Source: Eutrigla gurnardus
Lineage: Eukaryota; Chordata; Actinopteri; Perciformes; Triglidae
NCBI GenBank assembly: GCA_963514095.1
Contig: OY741280.1
Span: 13,586,297 to 13,650,296 of the forward strand
Reading direction: 5' to 3'
DNA: 64,000 nucleotides
Under the pieces are notes generated by a model that saw nothing but the letters and a program-made list of their open reading frames with translations, made no database searches and was not told the DNA's origin. Position numbers and translations under genes: made by a program. Numbering within the stretch: the stretch's first letter is position 1; each line of letters begins with the position of its first letter. This document shows, piece by piece, positions 46,193 through 58,032 of the stretch.

Positions 46193-49100
46193 TCAAAAGT
46201 TCTGTTGTCGTCTCTTCTTGGCATCCATGGCATCCAGGATAGGCTGCCTTTTGGCGGTGTAGCGCTGCCTGAGCTCCTCAATCTCCCGCTCCATCATGGG
46301 ATCCAAGGCAGTCAAGCGCAGCTGCAGCTCCTCAAAGTCCAGGTTCTTTAGCTGGGCGAAAGCACACAAGATAGTAACACAAACAATTGAGAAGGGATGA
46401 GTCATGTTTAGTAGAAGAACTGCTTCTACCGAGACACTAATTACAGCAGCACCATCACATGTTCATGGAAGATTTGACTCACAAAGTCAAAGTCTCCGTC
46501 CTGAGGCACCTTCCAGTTGTCGGGGAAGACGTTCTTGGACTGGATGTGGTAGCCGGGCTGCTCCTGCGGCTGGTTGTGGTTGTAGTTCTCCTGCTGTTGG
46601 GCCGCCTTGTTGGAATCCTGCTTGTCAAAATAGTCCATGAATGACGGACGCATTGGCTGCTGGGAGGTGGCGTGCCCTGTGGAGAAGGAGGAGAGTTTCA
46701 TTAATTAGTCTCCTTAGTTTGCGTTTGAGTCATTCTTGTTCCGTGAGGTTTGATGGAAGCTCTCGTTATAACTGAATCAACATCGTGTGTGTGTGTGTGT
46801 GCTCACTCCGCATGGAACCCTGGTCTTCCTCCTCCTCTTCATCATCATCACTATTGATGACCATAGTGCCCAGGTCCGACTCCAGCATGGTGCTGCCGTG
46901 TTCGATCATGGTCTGTGCCCCGTCACTCATGGTGCTGGTGGCTCGCATGGTTCCTGCACCCTCTGAGCCCGACTTCACCATGGTGTGAGAGTCCACCTCC
47001 GTCTCCTCCTCCTGGAAGACATTACGTTATATGGCCTCAACATGTTGATTTCTCCTCAGGGTCAAGTCAAGCTTCAACACAAACTTTATTGCTAAAATCT
47101 CAGCATACGTACAGAGTTGTCATCCTCCTCCTCCAGCTCTCTCTGCTGCTCCTGTTGCCTCTTGGCTTTCATCTCCATGGCCTCAGTTATCAGGTCTCTC
47201 AGGATTGTGACCGGCTTAGCCTGGCTGATAAATGGGTGCTGGACATTCACAAGACCAAAGTTTTATTTTTTGGGACCACCGGGGGGGATAATGTTCTGCT
47301 TTATATCTGTGTGTTCTTCCTTCCTCCAACCTGTAGTAGCTGTGTGGCGGTCGCTCTCTGCTCTGGATTCTTGACCAAACACTTCTTGACGAAGTCTGTG
47401 AAGTCATCTGACCAAAGCTCCGGCTTCCTGAATGTTGGAGGAGGGTTGGTGGGGATCATGAAGATCGCCTGTTAAAAAGCAGATGTTTCAAACGGTCAGG
47501 TGAAATAACAAAGTCTTGTTTCAGGGCTGAGTGGTATCTATGCACCCAGTTCTTCACCATACAGTTTACACTCACTCTCATGGGATGGATGTCAGCGTAG
47601 GGAGGTTTGCCCTCTGCCATCTCTATGGACGTGATGCCCAGGGACCAGATGTCAGCCACACAGTTGTAGCCAATCTCTTGGATCACCTCTGGGGCCATCC
47701 AGAACGGAGTCCCAATGACAGTGTTTCTTTTTGCCATAGTGTCCTTCAGAGGAGAAAAAACAAACAAAGCCGGTATCATCATTAATATGAACATGGGAAG
47801 ATTTCAAATCACATATGAATTTACAAAATCAGTGAAGGATTAAACAGTCCTAGTGTAATTTTAAGGAGATTCACTTTTCTGTCACTGGTACAAACCCACA
47901 AACAACTGCTATAATATTACCGTTAGCTGTCCAGCAACGCCAAAGTCAGCCAGTTTGGCGTGTCCCTCCGTGTTGAGGAGGATGTTTCCTGCCTTGATGT
48001 CCCGATGGATCTTTCTCATGAAGTGAAGATATTCAAGACCCTTCAGCGTCGACTTCAAGATAGTGGCAATCTCATCCTCTGTCAACTGATGTGAGAAGGA
48101 AAAGGAAAACACAGGGATGAAAAAAGATTCAAGAGTAAATGAAGAACTTAGATGAACACAGGTATGTCATGCAAGTGTTACTTATTGCCAGTCAGAGACA
48201 GTCAACTAGGACATTTTCCTCATACTACACAGACACATAAGATGTGAAAATTATTAAAGCTGTTATGTCGGTGTCTACAGCAAAATATCTACTCAATGAG
48301 CATTCAGCTTTTTACATACACTACCGTTAAAAAAAGAGTTTGGTTGAGTTGTATAAAAGCAAGAATAGTCATCAGGGAACTGAGGTTTTATCACCATCAT
48401 AGGTATTAAAAAGCAATGTCTTGTTATGTTGATGTCTTGGTCAAACTACATCAATCAAGGATAAACAAGAGAAGCAATTTTCCCCAGAGTAAAATATGAC
48501 AGAATTATAAACTCTAATCGTTTGTGAACCATTAACATTTAAGTACAGCCGCATACACCTCACGACTTTCACTGAAAATACCCACCGTCTTGTTGCGCAG
48601 TCTGATGATATCAGATACAGAACCGGCGCCACAGTACTCCATGACAATCCACAGGTCAGTGTTCTTGAAGTAGCTGCCATAGTATTTCACTACATAAGGG
48701 CTAAGAGGAAACGCAAAACGGAGTGGTTGTCAAAAGACAAAGACAAAGTTTCGTTTGGGTCAAAAACAGCAGAAGTGAAATCTCTTGTAGATCGAGACAT
48801 CAGAGAGCTGTTCAGGTTGTAAAATAAACATTTAACTTAAAGCAAAGTGAACTATGGAAGTAAATATGATCCTTTGAGGACAATTAATCTACATAGTGAA
48901 TTTGGAGGTTTGGGAAAGCTGTGTTCTCCGCTAACCTGTCACACTGCTGCATGATGGAAATCTCCTTGATTATCTCCTGCAGATCCGACTCCACAGGAAC
49001 CTGCTTGATGGCCACCACTTGGCCTGACTCCTTATGGATGGCTTTGAACACGCTGCCATAGGAACTAAATACACACACAAAAGTTAAGTCACAAATTGTC

Positions 49101-49896
49101 CAGAGTGCATTTTATAACCAACATAATTAACAACTTAATGCATTACACAATAAAGGAGGTGCGGCTGAAAAAGTATAACCCATTGGATGGGCTTTAAATA
49201 GTTTCAGGCACATAAGTGGAAACGGAGGTTAGTCATTACAGAAGACATCTTACCCTTCACCGAGTTTCTCTAAAACATCAAACACTTCCTCTGGTTGTTT
49301 GGTCAAACTGTCCTCACTCAGCTTTTTCAGCTTGCTGGAAAAGAAAAGCAAATATTAATGTTCATGGCGACACCAGCTCGTTCTCCCTCTCAAGTTAAAA
49401 CTGATCTTAAAAAAGAAATTAGCTCCTATGGTGATTAGTTGGCATGACAACCACATTAATCACCAAGGACCCCAATTAATTAAATGGTTGCCATGGTTTC
49501 TCATTTGTTTTACAGGGATGTGTAAGACTGTTAAAAGATTGTTGTAAACTCGTACACAATTCATTCATTTGTACTTCATGTCCAAACAATAACGTTACGT
49601 CAAAGTGTTCCCGAAAAAGGAATCAACGCACATTAACATTTGATGTTACTTAACAACTTAAAAGGTTAAAACGTAATCACATTTTTTATACAAGTCTTTG
49701 TTCAAGACGGAGCTCTAAAGTCGCTAACTCGACTTAACTGAGTAGAAAGTTTGGCTGAAAACTGTTAAAGCGAACTAAGTTAGCATCAGCTAGCTGAGAG
49801 CGTTAGCCTTTAGCTAGCTAACGCTAGTTAATAGCTTGAAAGCACATTTTAAACCAGTCGGAAATAAACAAACCTTTTGGGCGCAGGCGTCTCCAT
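46193..49896 (-). CDS. stk3: Serine/threonine kinase 3 (MST2), Hippo pathway kinase
   Basis: MST2 phosphorylates and activates LATS1/2 and MOB1 with the SAV1 scaffold, restraining YAP/TAZ. Eleven minus-strand exons in phase encode 500 residues (human 491): 49896-49874, 49334-49254, 49064-48936, 48700-48586, 48085-47921, 47743-47576, 47468-47331, 47238-47113, 47011-46807, 46676-46483 and 46351-46193. The kinase domain shows GEGSYGSVF, Lys55, HRDIKAGN (Asp145), the DFG motif (Asp163), activation-loop Thr179, and APE. A Thr-Met-rich linker with three acidic tracts and a Gln/Asn-rich insert follows. The C-terminal SARAH helix (LKNLDFEEL to KKRRQQNF) mediates dimerisation. The STK3 rather than STK4 call follows the METPAPKSKLKKLSEDSL start and the KNVFPDNWKVPQDGDFDF segment. 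The caspase site is altered (TEVD before Ser). Confidence 0.97.
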
Positions 49897-50380
49897 AATG
49901 AATAAATTGACAGAATTAAAAGGCAACGACTAATAGTATGGCAGTGTTGGGGCCAATAGTCAAGATGTGAACATTGTCGTCAGTATCGTTGTTGTCAAAA
50001 ACTAGTAGAGGGCCAGCTGAGCGTTCGTCAGATGATGAACAGTTTGGTGACGCACTTGATCGACAGCGCCCTCTAATGGGCCGGAGTAGTACAGAACACG
50101 TAGTGCAGAACACGAACGTAACAATGAATGTCCTTAGAAACGTAGACACAATGAACAACCTGCAACAGCCCATAAACCACAGACACGACTGCATACGATG
50201 GAATATGTCATATATTCATATTATTCATGTTGTCTGTCAAAAACGGAAAATAGGCCAAATGTGACGGAAAATCTTCTGACCAATCACAAACCAGTTTGTT
50301 CTGAGGTGGGTAGACGGTTGTACGCATGTGCGCAGGCGGCAGTGTGTGTGATGTGAAAAGAGAGGTAAACAGTTATCGTG
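49897..50380. promoter_or_regulatory. Shared divergent promoter region of stk3 and polr2k
   Basis: About 490 bp separates the stk3 ATG (minus) from a probable non-coding first exon of polr2k (plus; its donor ACG, then gtgagt, is at 50388/50389). No TATA box was seen. The close head-to-head arrangement suggests a bidirectional promoter. Transcription start sites were not located. Confidence 0.45.
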
Positions 50381-50599
50381 TTTCAACGGTGAGTTGTCTT
50401 ATTATTATGTTTTCCTTTTCTGCGTGCCATCTTTACTATATTCATACAGTATTATGAGATTTCTTAAAGTCCTTTGTTGGTTACTGATTTTGGCTAATCG
50501 TCCCGCTACCACCCATCGATGTATATTCACCATGCTCTTCCTGTGTTAGCATGCTAGCACTGTGTCAACATTGCTTCTCCTGTGTTTTATAGAAACAAA

Positions 50600-51733
50600 A
50601 TGGATCCACAGAAGGATGTGCAACCGCCCAAGCAGCAGCCTATGATCTACATATGTGGAGGTACGTTGCAGCTTTTCTTTGTTTTAATTGTACAGTCAGC
50701 TACTGCGGCCACTGCTGACGATGCTAATGTACAAGACCTAACGTAAACTATAACTACTTTGGTCAACGTATACGCCATATAATTACACGCACATCTAGTG
50801 GATCTGATTTGGCAGTATTATGGTTCCTTAGCTTAAAGCACTGCAAACTAACAACGCATTCAAGTGAAAAAACATCGTCACCAACTTGGCTGTGTATGAA
50901 TACACACGACATGCCCTTCGTCTATATAGATTTAACAACTGTTTTCATACAGTGACATACCAATTGGTATTCATGTTGATGAATATGAGTGGACAGAGAC
51001 ATCCATTTTTATTTGCATGTTTTTTCTTAATTTGAAGTGCAAAAACCATACTATGTAATGACTCAAATGCTGCTGCTTTCTGAAAACATTATTACATATT
51101 CTTTAGTACTTAATGGAATGAATGAATACCCTGTGTGACAAATAGCATGGTTGTATACATTAATGACACGACACAGTTGATACAAACCCTATAGTGCATA
51201 TGTTAATATGCTAATGTATGAAGATAGACAACAACACATACATTTCACAATATCCAGAGATTTGGAACTAAAACACTGCCTTCTAGGAAAGCCAAATGTA
51301 ATTTATGATTCACACTTTTTGGGAAAAAAAACGAACTATACTATACATCTTGTTTACATGTGAAGTGTTAAGTTTGAGGAAAAGCTTGGTGCTTGTAACG
51401 TTATTGCAAATAAATCATATTTCTTTGATCCAGCAACCATCCTACTGGAAACTGGATGTGTTTGTCTTTCTTATCGCTCGTATTGTACATTAATTAAATT
51501 AAATTCTTTCATTTACAGAATGTCACACAGAAAATGAAATCAAGGCCCGTGATCCAATCCGATGCAGAGAGTGTGGATACAGGATCATGTACAAGAAGAG
51601 AACAAAGAGATGTATCCTTTAAATGTGATATTACGTCCTCGCAAAATATGTTTATTATAAGTATGAACTGAGAATGATACCTGTACATTTCCTTGACTCT
51701 TTGATTCCAGTGGTTGTCTTTGATGCCCGATGA
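50600..51733 (+). CDS. polr2k: RNA polymerases I, II and III subunit RPABC4 (RPB12)
   Basis: RPB12 is a tiny zinc-ribbon subunit shared by all three nuclear RNA polymerases; it bridges RPB2 and RPB3 and helps assembly. Three coding exons (50600-50660, 51519-51611, 51711-51733) encode 58 residues, the same length as human. It is nearly identical to the human protein, with changes I notice only near the N-terminus (MDPQKDV) and at IKARDP. The four zinc ligands are in CGECH and CRECG. The C-terminal RLVVFDAR is on the last exon. A non-coding exon probably ends at 50388. The last intron (51612-51710) has U12-type signals. A polyadenylation signal AATAAA is at 51800-51805. Confidence 0.97.
51612..51710 (+). 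other. polr2k: U12-type (minor spliceosome) intron in polr2k
   Basis: The 5' end reads GTATCCTTT, the U12 donor consensus. TTTCCTTGAC at 51688-51697 matches the U12 branch site, with the branch A about 14 bases before the terminal AG. There is no polypyrimidine tract. The intron is 99 bp and GT-AG in terminal dinucleotides. Confidence 0.88.
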
Positions 51734-51805
51734 AAAAAAGGAGAGCAGCAGTTCTCATTTTTTTGTTGTGTTATATTTTTGGTAGTGTATGACTATGTAA
51801 ATAAA

Positions 51806-52350
51806 TAGACTCCATACTTCCTGTCCCCCAGGCCTGGCTACAGATTTCTGGATTATGGTTGAAGCTCAACATTTTCTTCTCAACACCAATAGTGCTGGTT
51901 TTTTTTACCTGAGAGTAGTGGATGAAAGGTTTTGGTTTAATAAAACATTTTCACTGATTGTGACTGTTGACTGTTTTTTCTCCTTTGATCCTGTCGTTTC
52001 TATAAACCAGTTCACCTACATATCCTTTATATATAATTATATCATTTCAATCTATTAATCTGTTCTTCTACATTAATATGTAGGCTTATCCCCCCCCCAC
52101 CCTCAAGATTAAGGAAGTAAAATAACCACTTGATTGATATGCCTTTTAACAAACCAGTGTCTACTTAAGACGAGTGGCCACCAGATCAACCAATGACCGA
52201 TTTATTTTTTAAAGTGCCTAAATGATGCATATATTTGCAAGTAAAAAAAATAATATTAAATGATCTATAAATATTTTCTTGGGTTTAAATTAATTTATCA
52301 AAATCGAATTTTCCAGTTTTTTAAGTATGCATATTATGTATAATACCAAT

Positions 52351-52392
<42 letters not shown>

Positions 52393-52713
52393 AAAAAAAA
52401 AATACAAAATCTATTTTTAGAAAAAAATGAAAAGAAAAGAAACAAAGCCATGCTTTTTAGAGCAAATATTTAGTATTTTTCATGATCACTGACAATGAAA
52501 GAGCATTACGTATTCGTCCTGTTATATGACATGGCTGCTCTTAATCTCCATTAAAGTGCCACGCATCTGCATCTGTGTCGCGCCATTTGGTCATTCATTT
52601 TGTGTTTTCGTCTTTCACCAGCCAGTCTTTTACTCTGAAGTCTAATCTGCGGGTGTCCCATCAAAGCGGCTTTGCTGCAGCAATGCATCGCTGTGGCACT
52701 TCCCCCCTCTCTG
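51806..52713. other. Intergenic region between polr2k and spag1
   Basis: About 900 bp without coding signal. It includes an AT-dinucleotide tract at 52352-52392 and a second AATAAA near 51938. GC content rises after about 52650 at the spag1 promoter. Confidence 0.6.
52352..52392. repeat. (TA)n tract
   Basis: Alternating TA with one interruption; self-complementary. Confidence 0.9.
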
Positions 52714-52721
52714 TGACGTCA
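52714..52721. promoter_or_regulatory. spag1: Full CRE palindrome TGACGTCA upstream of spag1
   Basis: A perfect CREB/ATF/CREM site lies about 140 bp upstream of the spag1 ATG in GC-rich promoter sequence. CRE sites are common in testis-expressed genes driven by CREM, and SPAG1 is a sperm and cilia protein. Use of the site is inferred. Confidence 0.55.
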
Positions 52722-52856
52722 CAACTGGCATCTCGTCCAGGGGGCGTGTCCTACAGAAATCCCCCAGCCAAGCTCAGATGTAGCTGCAGCTCTGCGAGAG
52801 GGAGAGGCAGGGAGGGAGGAAGCGTTTTTAACACACTGCAGAGAGGGAGCGCAGCT

Positions 52857-55800
52857 ATGGGGAACGCACAGGACAAGCCCCCGGGCAGCGGAGGAGGGGG
52901 AGGGAGATCCGACCAGGCCACGGCCGGGAGCGGGTCGAGAAGCCGGGGTGGAGGCAGCGAGGAAAACACCCAGAATCGGAGAGCTTCGGGGAAGAAGGTG
53001 GCTAATGGCACTCGAAGAGAAAACAGCCCTGCTGGTGGACAAGAGGAGCGGGGCAGCCCTGCAGTGGACACAAGTTATCTGGACGCCCCAGCCGGGGCCC
53101 TTCCTCCACACCTGGCCCGGCTCAAGAATGCAGGGAACCACCTCTTCAAACATGGCCAGTTTGGGGACGCACTGGAGAAGTACACCCTGGCCATTGATGG
53201 ATGTGCGGAAGCAGGTGGGGAAGATATGAACTAGTATAGCATAATAGCTTATTTTCTCAGCGTTTCATCCAAGGAGAAACATCTCTATTGATAAGAAAAA
53301 TATTATGTTACAAAATAAATGTACTCTCAAATGTGTAGAAGCAATCCTGTGTCATACGCAATATACAGTAAAAGCAAACAGATTGACAGTGTTAGTGTCA
53401 ATACAGTTGCAGGTCACATGAGATCTTATGTCAGAGTAAGTTACAGTAAGGAGTGGGGCTTATTTTCTCAATGGTTTGGTCTCTCAAATAGCAGAAAATA
53501 GTGAAAATGCCACTAAGCAATTTCCTAAAGCACAAGTTGACATGTTTAAATTGCTTATTTTGTCACATCAACAGTCCAACACCCAAAAATATTCAGTTTA
53601 CAATTATAGAAGTTTGCTTGAGAAGATAGAATCTCTGAATTTTTGGCATTGTAACTCTAGTAAAGCGTCCCACAGGCCAAACTTGATTGATTATGTGCCA
53701 GCATCCTTTACCCTCTGCTGCGTTTTTCGCTGAACGAAAAGTCTTCTAAAGCAACTTCTGATGGTCGTTTATTCACCAATCTGGACAGAAAATCTCTTCT
53801 AGTGTCAGTGTACTCGCCCTTGTAAGGCTTTCAGTTTCGCCATGCTGCACGATTCCCTCTGTTTACCAAATCAGCATGCAAGTGCTCACCATCCTACGTA
53901 ATGGTTCTAGTGGAGGAGGAGCACAGGTCACTTTTCACATCTGTGTGAATTAGTGATCTCATGTTCTTTAGTGTCTAACATCCCAAACCTGCAGCTGAGA
54001 CACGAGGCATCATTGGGGATCTTTGACAACACTGCTGACCATAGAAATGAGTCTCGTTCTGGTGCATGTTTTTTTTTTTTAGGTGAGATTGAATGTCACC
54101 CTGCACCTTTAAGAACACCCAGCCAACTTTTTACTCTTGTAGCTGGCAAGAGTGATCGCTTTCTTCTGCAGCAAGAGTTCATTTCATCAGAGGAGAAAGG
54201 ATTGAGTAGTCTACCCTTTGTACAGTTTACATTTTAAATTGAACTGTTTCGGTTGACCTATTCTGTCTTTAGCCACCTAGTGTAGATAAAAAGAGGCGTT
54301 ATTAAAGTGAGTGTGTTATTTCAGCCTTTGCTCTTGCAGATTTGTGGGTTGTGTTTGTCCCCTTGCAGGCATCGATAGCCCAGAAGACCTGTGCATTCTC
54401 TACTCCAACAGAGCAGCCTGCCTACTGAAGGATGGAAACAGCACAGACTGCATACAGGACTGTACCAAGTATGTGACAAGCGTCAGCTCTGCACGTGTGT
54501 TTCTGTCAGGTACAGGAGTATTCCACCGATATATAGCTTAACCTTGTCGGGCTCATGACAGTTAGAAAAAAATGTAAACAGATGCAGCAGAACCAGATAT
54601 ATTGTCTTTTGTAGACTTTGCATGCTTCTTCTTTTGTCAAATCCCGTGGCCTACACTACCCACAATGCAACGTAATGACACAAGGATTTCCTTCTAACAT
54701 CCCAAGATCTTTTCATTTGTGTAGTCTTAAGTCGGTGGAGTTTTTTAATAATTCAACAGTTGAGCTTGTATGAGTTTTCGATACGTTAGTAGTTTATCTC
54801 AGTTTATTTCTGCATGACTTTCCTCACATGCCTATTAAAATAATCACTAATCAAGACTAAAGACAAGTCGACATCATGTTTTGCTACTTCTGGTGACATA
54901 CATTATATACTTTTGTGCTGCTTTTCCTTAAACATTATCTTGTTTTTCAGATAATGTCTTCATGCTTTTATATTCAGTTACATTTTTACTCCCAGTTGAC
55001 TCTACTACAAACACACTATGTGACTTTGCGGTGTCAGGAGGCTGCAGGAGCCTAAAGCAAACACTCCCGTGTTCATGAATGGAGACATACAGATCAGCCG
55101 GATACACCTGCGACACAGTGTGCAGGCGTCGGCAGTTTGATCCTCTGTGTCTGCGTCTCTCTGATCCTCTTAGGGCTTTGGAGCTGCAGCCGTACTCCTT
55201 GAAGCCCCTGATACGCAGAGCTATGGCGTATGAGTCACTGGAGCGATACAAACCGGCCTACGTGGATTATAAGACTGTCCTGCAGATGGACACCGGGGTG
55301 CAGGCGGCTCACGACAGTGTCCACAGGTCGGCTGAAAGCACAAACATAAACTAACTTGAATTCCAAAGTGTTTTCTCTGTTCTGTCTACATCTTTACACT
55401 GAGAAGAAATCACTCTTATTATATTTTTGTTGAAACATTAGACACTTTCTTTTATGGCAGTTTTGTATACTGTATCATTGTATAATATGTATTTAATAAG
55501 GGTTGGGGGGTTTATTAATCTGTGCCATCAAGGCCTGTGAGTTTCCGATGTTGGTAACTACCGTTAAGGCAACTCATTCAGCACCACGGAGAGTTCTCAC
55601 TCCGTCTGCGTTCATTCAAATCCATAGCTGGTTGAGGCAGACACGATTGGTGGAGGGTCATTGACCCCGAATGGTTAGGTTCAGGAAACCCATTGGTCAA
55701 GGCATAGGACCTGAATACATCAGGTTAATACCTTGCACGGGTTTGGACGCCAGGCCAATCCTGGCGCTTGAATGTTAGCTTGCCAAGAAATACCGTGGCA

Positions 55801-57946
55801 TTCAAAGCAGCACCTCTAAGTATCAAATTCTTAAATATTAAATATTGTTCTTCCAGTTAGTTTACAAGCATTCAACATACTTGTCTATTTTTATTCCAAT
55901 TATTTTAATCAGACACCAAAAGTGTTTCCAAAAGTTGTTTTTCTGTTGAGTTTCTGGAGTTGTTTCTCCATTAATCCGCAATTAACTTTACTTTAATTGT
56001 TATATTTCTAGTCTGACTACACTACAGACTCACTATGTGCTTAATCTAGTGTGTAGCATGGATTTGAAACGACAGTATTATTTTTTTAAAGGGCTTACCC
56101 ACCCATGATCCACCCACACAGGTGTTATTTACTTCTCTGACTGATCACACATCTTCTCTGTACTACAAGGAGGAGTCTTAGGCCCATGTCACGATAGGAA
56201 AATAATACACGTTAATAGTAGAATGAATGATGACTGAACCGTGCGGTGGTTGCATCGTTAATCTGGCTAATTACAAAAACGATTCCTGCCAGGATCACCA
56301 AGATGCTTATTGAGCAGGACGGACCCGAGTGGAGAGAGAAGCTTCCTGTGATTCCTGCCGTCCCCCTGTCCGTCCAGCAGCGACACAGAGACAAACCGGT
56401 CAGCGCCGAACAAGCTCAAGCCCGAGCCGCCAGGGCTGAGCAGGAGGAAGGTCAGTGACATCACTTCCTCTTAGCTTAGTGAGGAGGTGTACATTTAAAA
56501 TACAAAAAAAAACAAAAAATAACATGCTGAGTTGATTTAACACCTCCTAGTCTTTCCCTCAAGCACATGTACTCACTCTTCCAGATCCTATAGAGTCAAT
56601 TGGATTATAGCTATCACTGTCATTTCATCGTTTTCATAAAATGAACCGGTTACCTTTTTGTTTTTTCTTTCTTGGTGAAAACTGTTTATTGTCTCACTTG
56701 ATGCCTGGTGAATTGTGGGTGGTGAAATTTGAAATGAATCCCTTGAATCGTGGAATCGTAAAGCAGCAGCATCATCAGAAGTCGGTCAGAGCGAATCAAA
56801 TGCTGATGAGCAGTGGTGAAGGCACTCCTGCTGGGAGAGAGAGAGAGTGTGTGTGTGTGTGTGTGTGTGTGTCTGGAGCATCAATAATGCAGAGGGGAAG
56901 GCGATCCACACAGTATAGCGCTGCTGTAATGGAACAATCCAGGTCAGGTTTCCTGTAAGCTGCTCCCACTCACACAGACCAGAAGGCTCCAACATTCATT
57001 TAAATATACTGTATTTATACAAATGTTGTGTACTATACTGTAGTAAAAAAAAAAACCCCACACATATAATATAAATGAACAGCTGTATTCGTATATGCTA
57101 CATTACCTCCCCATACACGGGACTTTAATCATACAAAGCACCTGACCTATACAGAGAGACGCACACAGAAACACTTCATTAATATAACACACAGACTGAA
57201 CAGAGTTAAACTCTGAAGAGCACACTGCTGTTGCTGAGGAAACGGACGGGAAGGGGTTCGGCTTGTTGATTTTAAAGGATAAAATAACACACGATTCCAA
57301 CTTCCTCCAGCCACACTGCCCTCTGACTTTTGCACCTGCTCCAGTCACCTGACTCTCACATGCACATGCTCACCTGTTTACACTTTCCCTCGTTAGCCTT
57401 GCAGTATTTAACCAGCATTTCCACTTCCCTGTCAGAGCGTCAGAGTAGCGCTCTGGCATTGTGTTGATGCTTTTGAGCATCCGTTACCTGAACCTTAGCC
57501 TGCGTTTATACCTGCCGACCTGCCTTTAAGCCCTTATCTACTATCATCGTGGCAATAAATCATTGAACAGTACCTGTCTTTCTGCACATCGTCTGCATAT
57601 CTAAATACTGATAAGATAATATTTCTGTGCATTTAATGTATTCTTTATTTTAAGATTTACAAAGCAAGTGTGTCATTGTGAGAAAAGGTAGATCAACAGA
57701 CCTGTCAACTCACTTTGTCATAGTTTACTTCTGTTCCGAAGATTTCCTTCATAAACTCTGTGATTTAGGGGTTTGTTGGAATTGGAACACAACAACACAG
57801 TTTACAACTTTTTGGGAATTGAAAGTGGAGAGTACTTTATTACTTTATAGACACACATATAACCTTGGATACTTGCGCATACAGTTTTCTTTTGTAGATG
57901 AATAATTTAGAATTGGGTTGTTTCGCGGTTGATCAAGGCCAGGATT

Positions 57947-58032
<86 letters not shown>

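Noticed and set aside
52575..52856. N-terminal extension of spag1 from an upstream in-frame ATG
   Set aside because: The frame is open, but it runs through the CRE-containing promoter and has no similarity to SPAG1. The MGNAQ start matches an internal SPAG1 segment and has better context.
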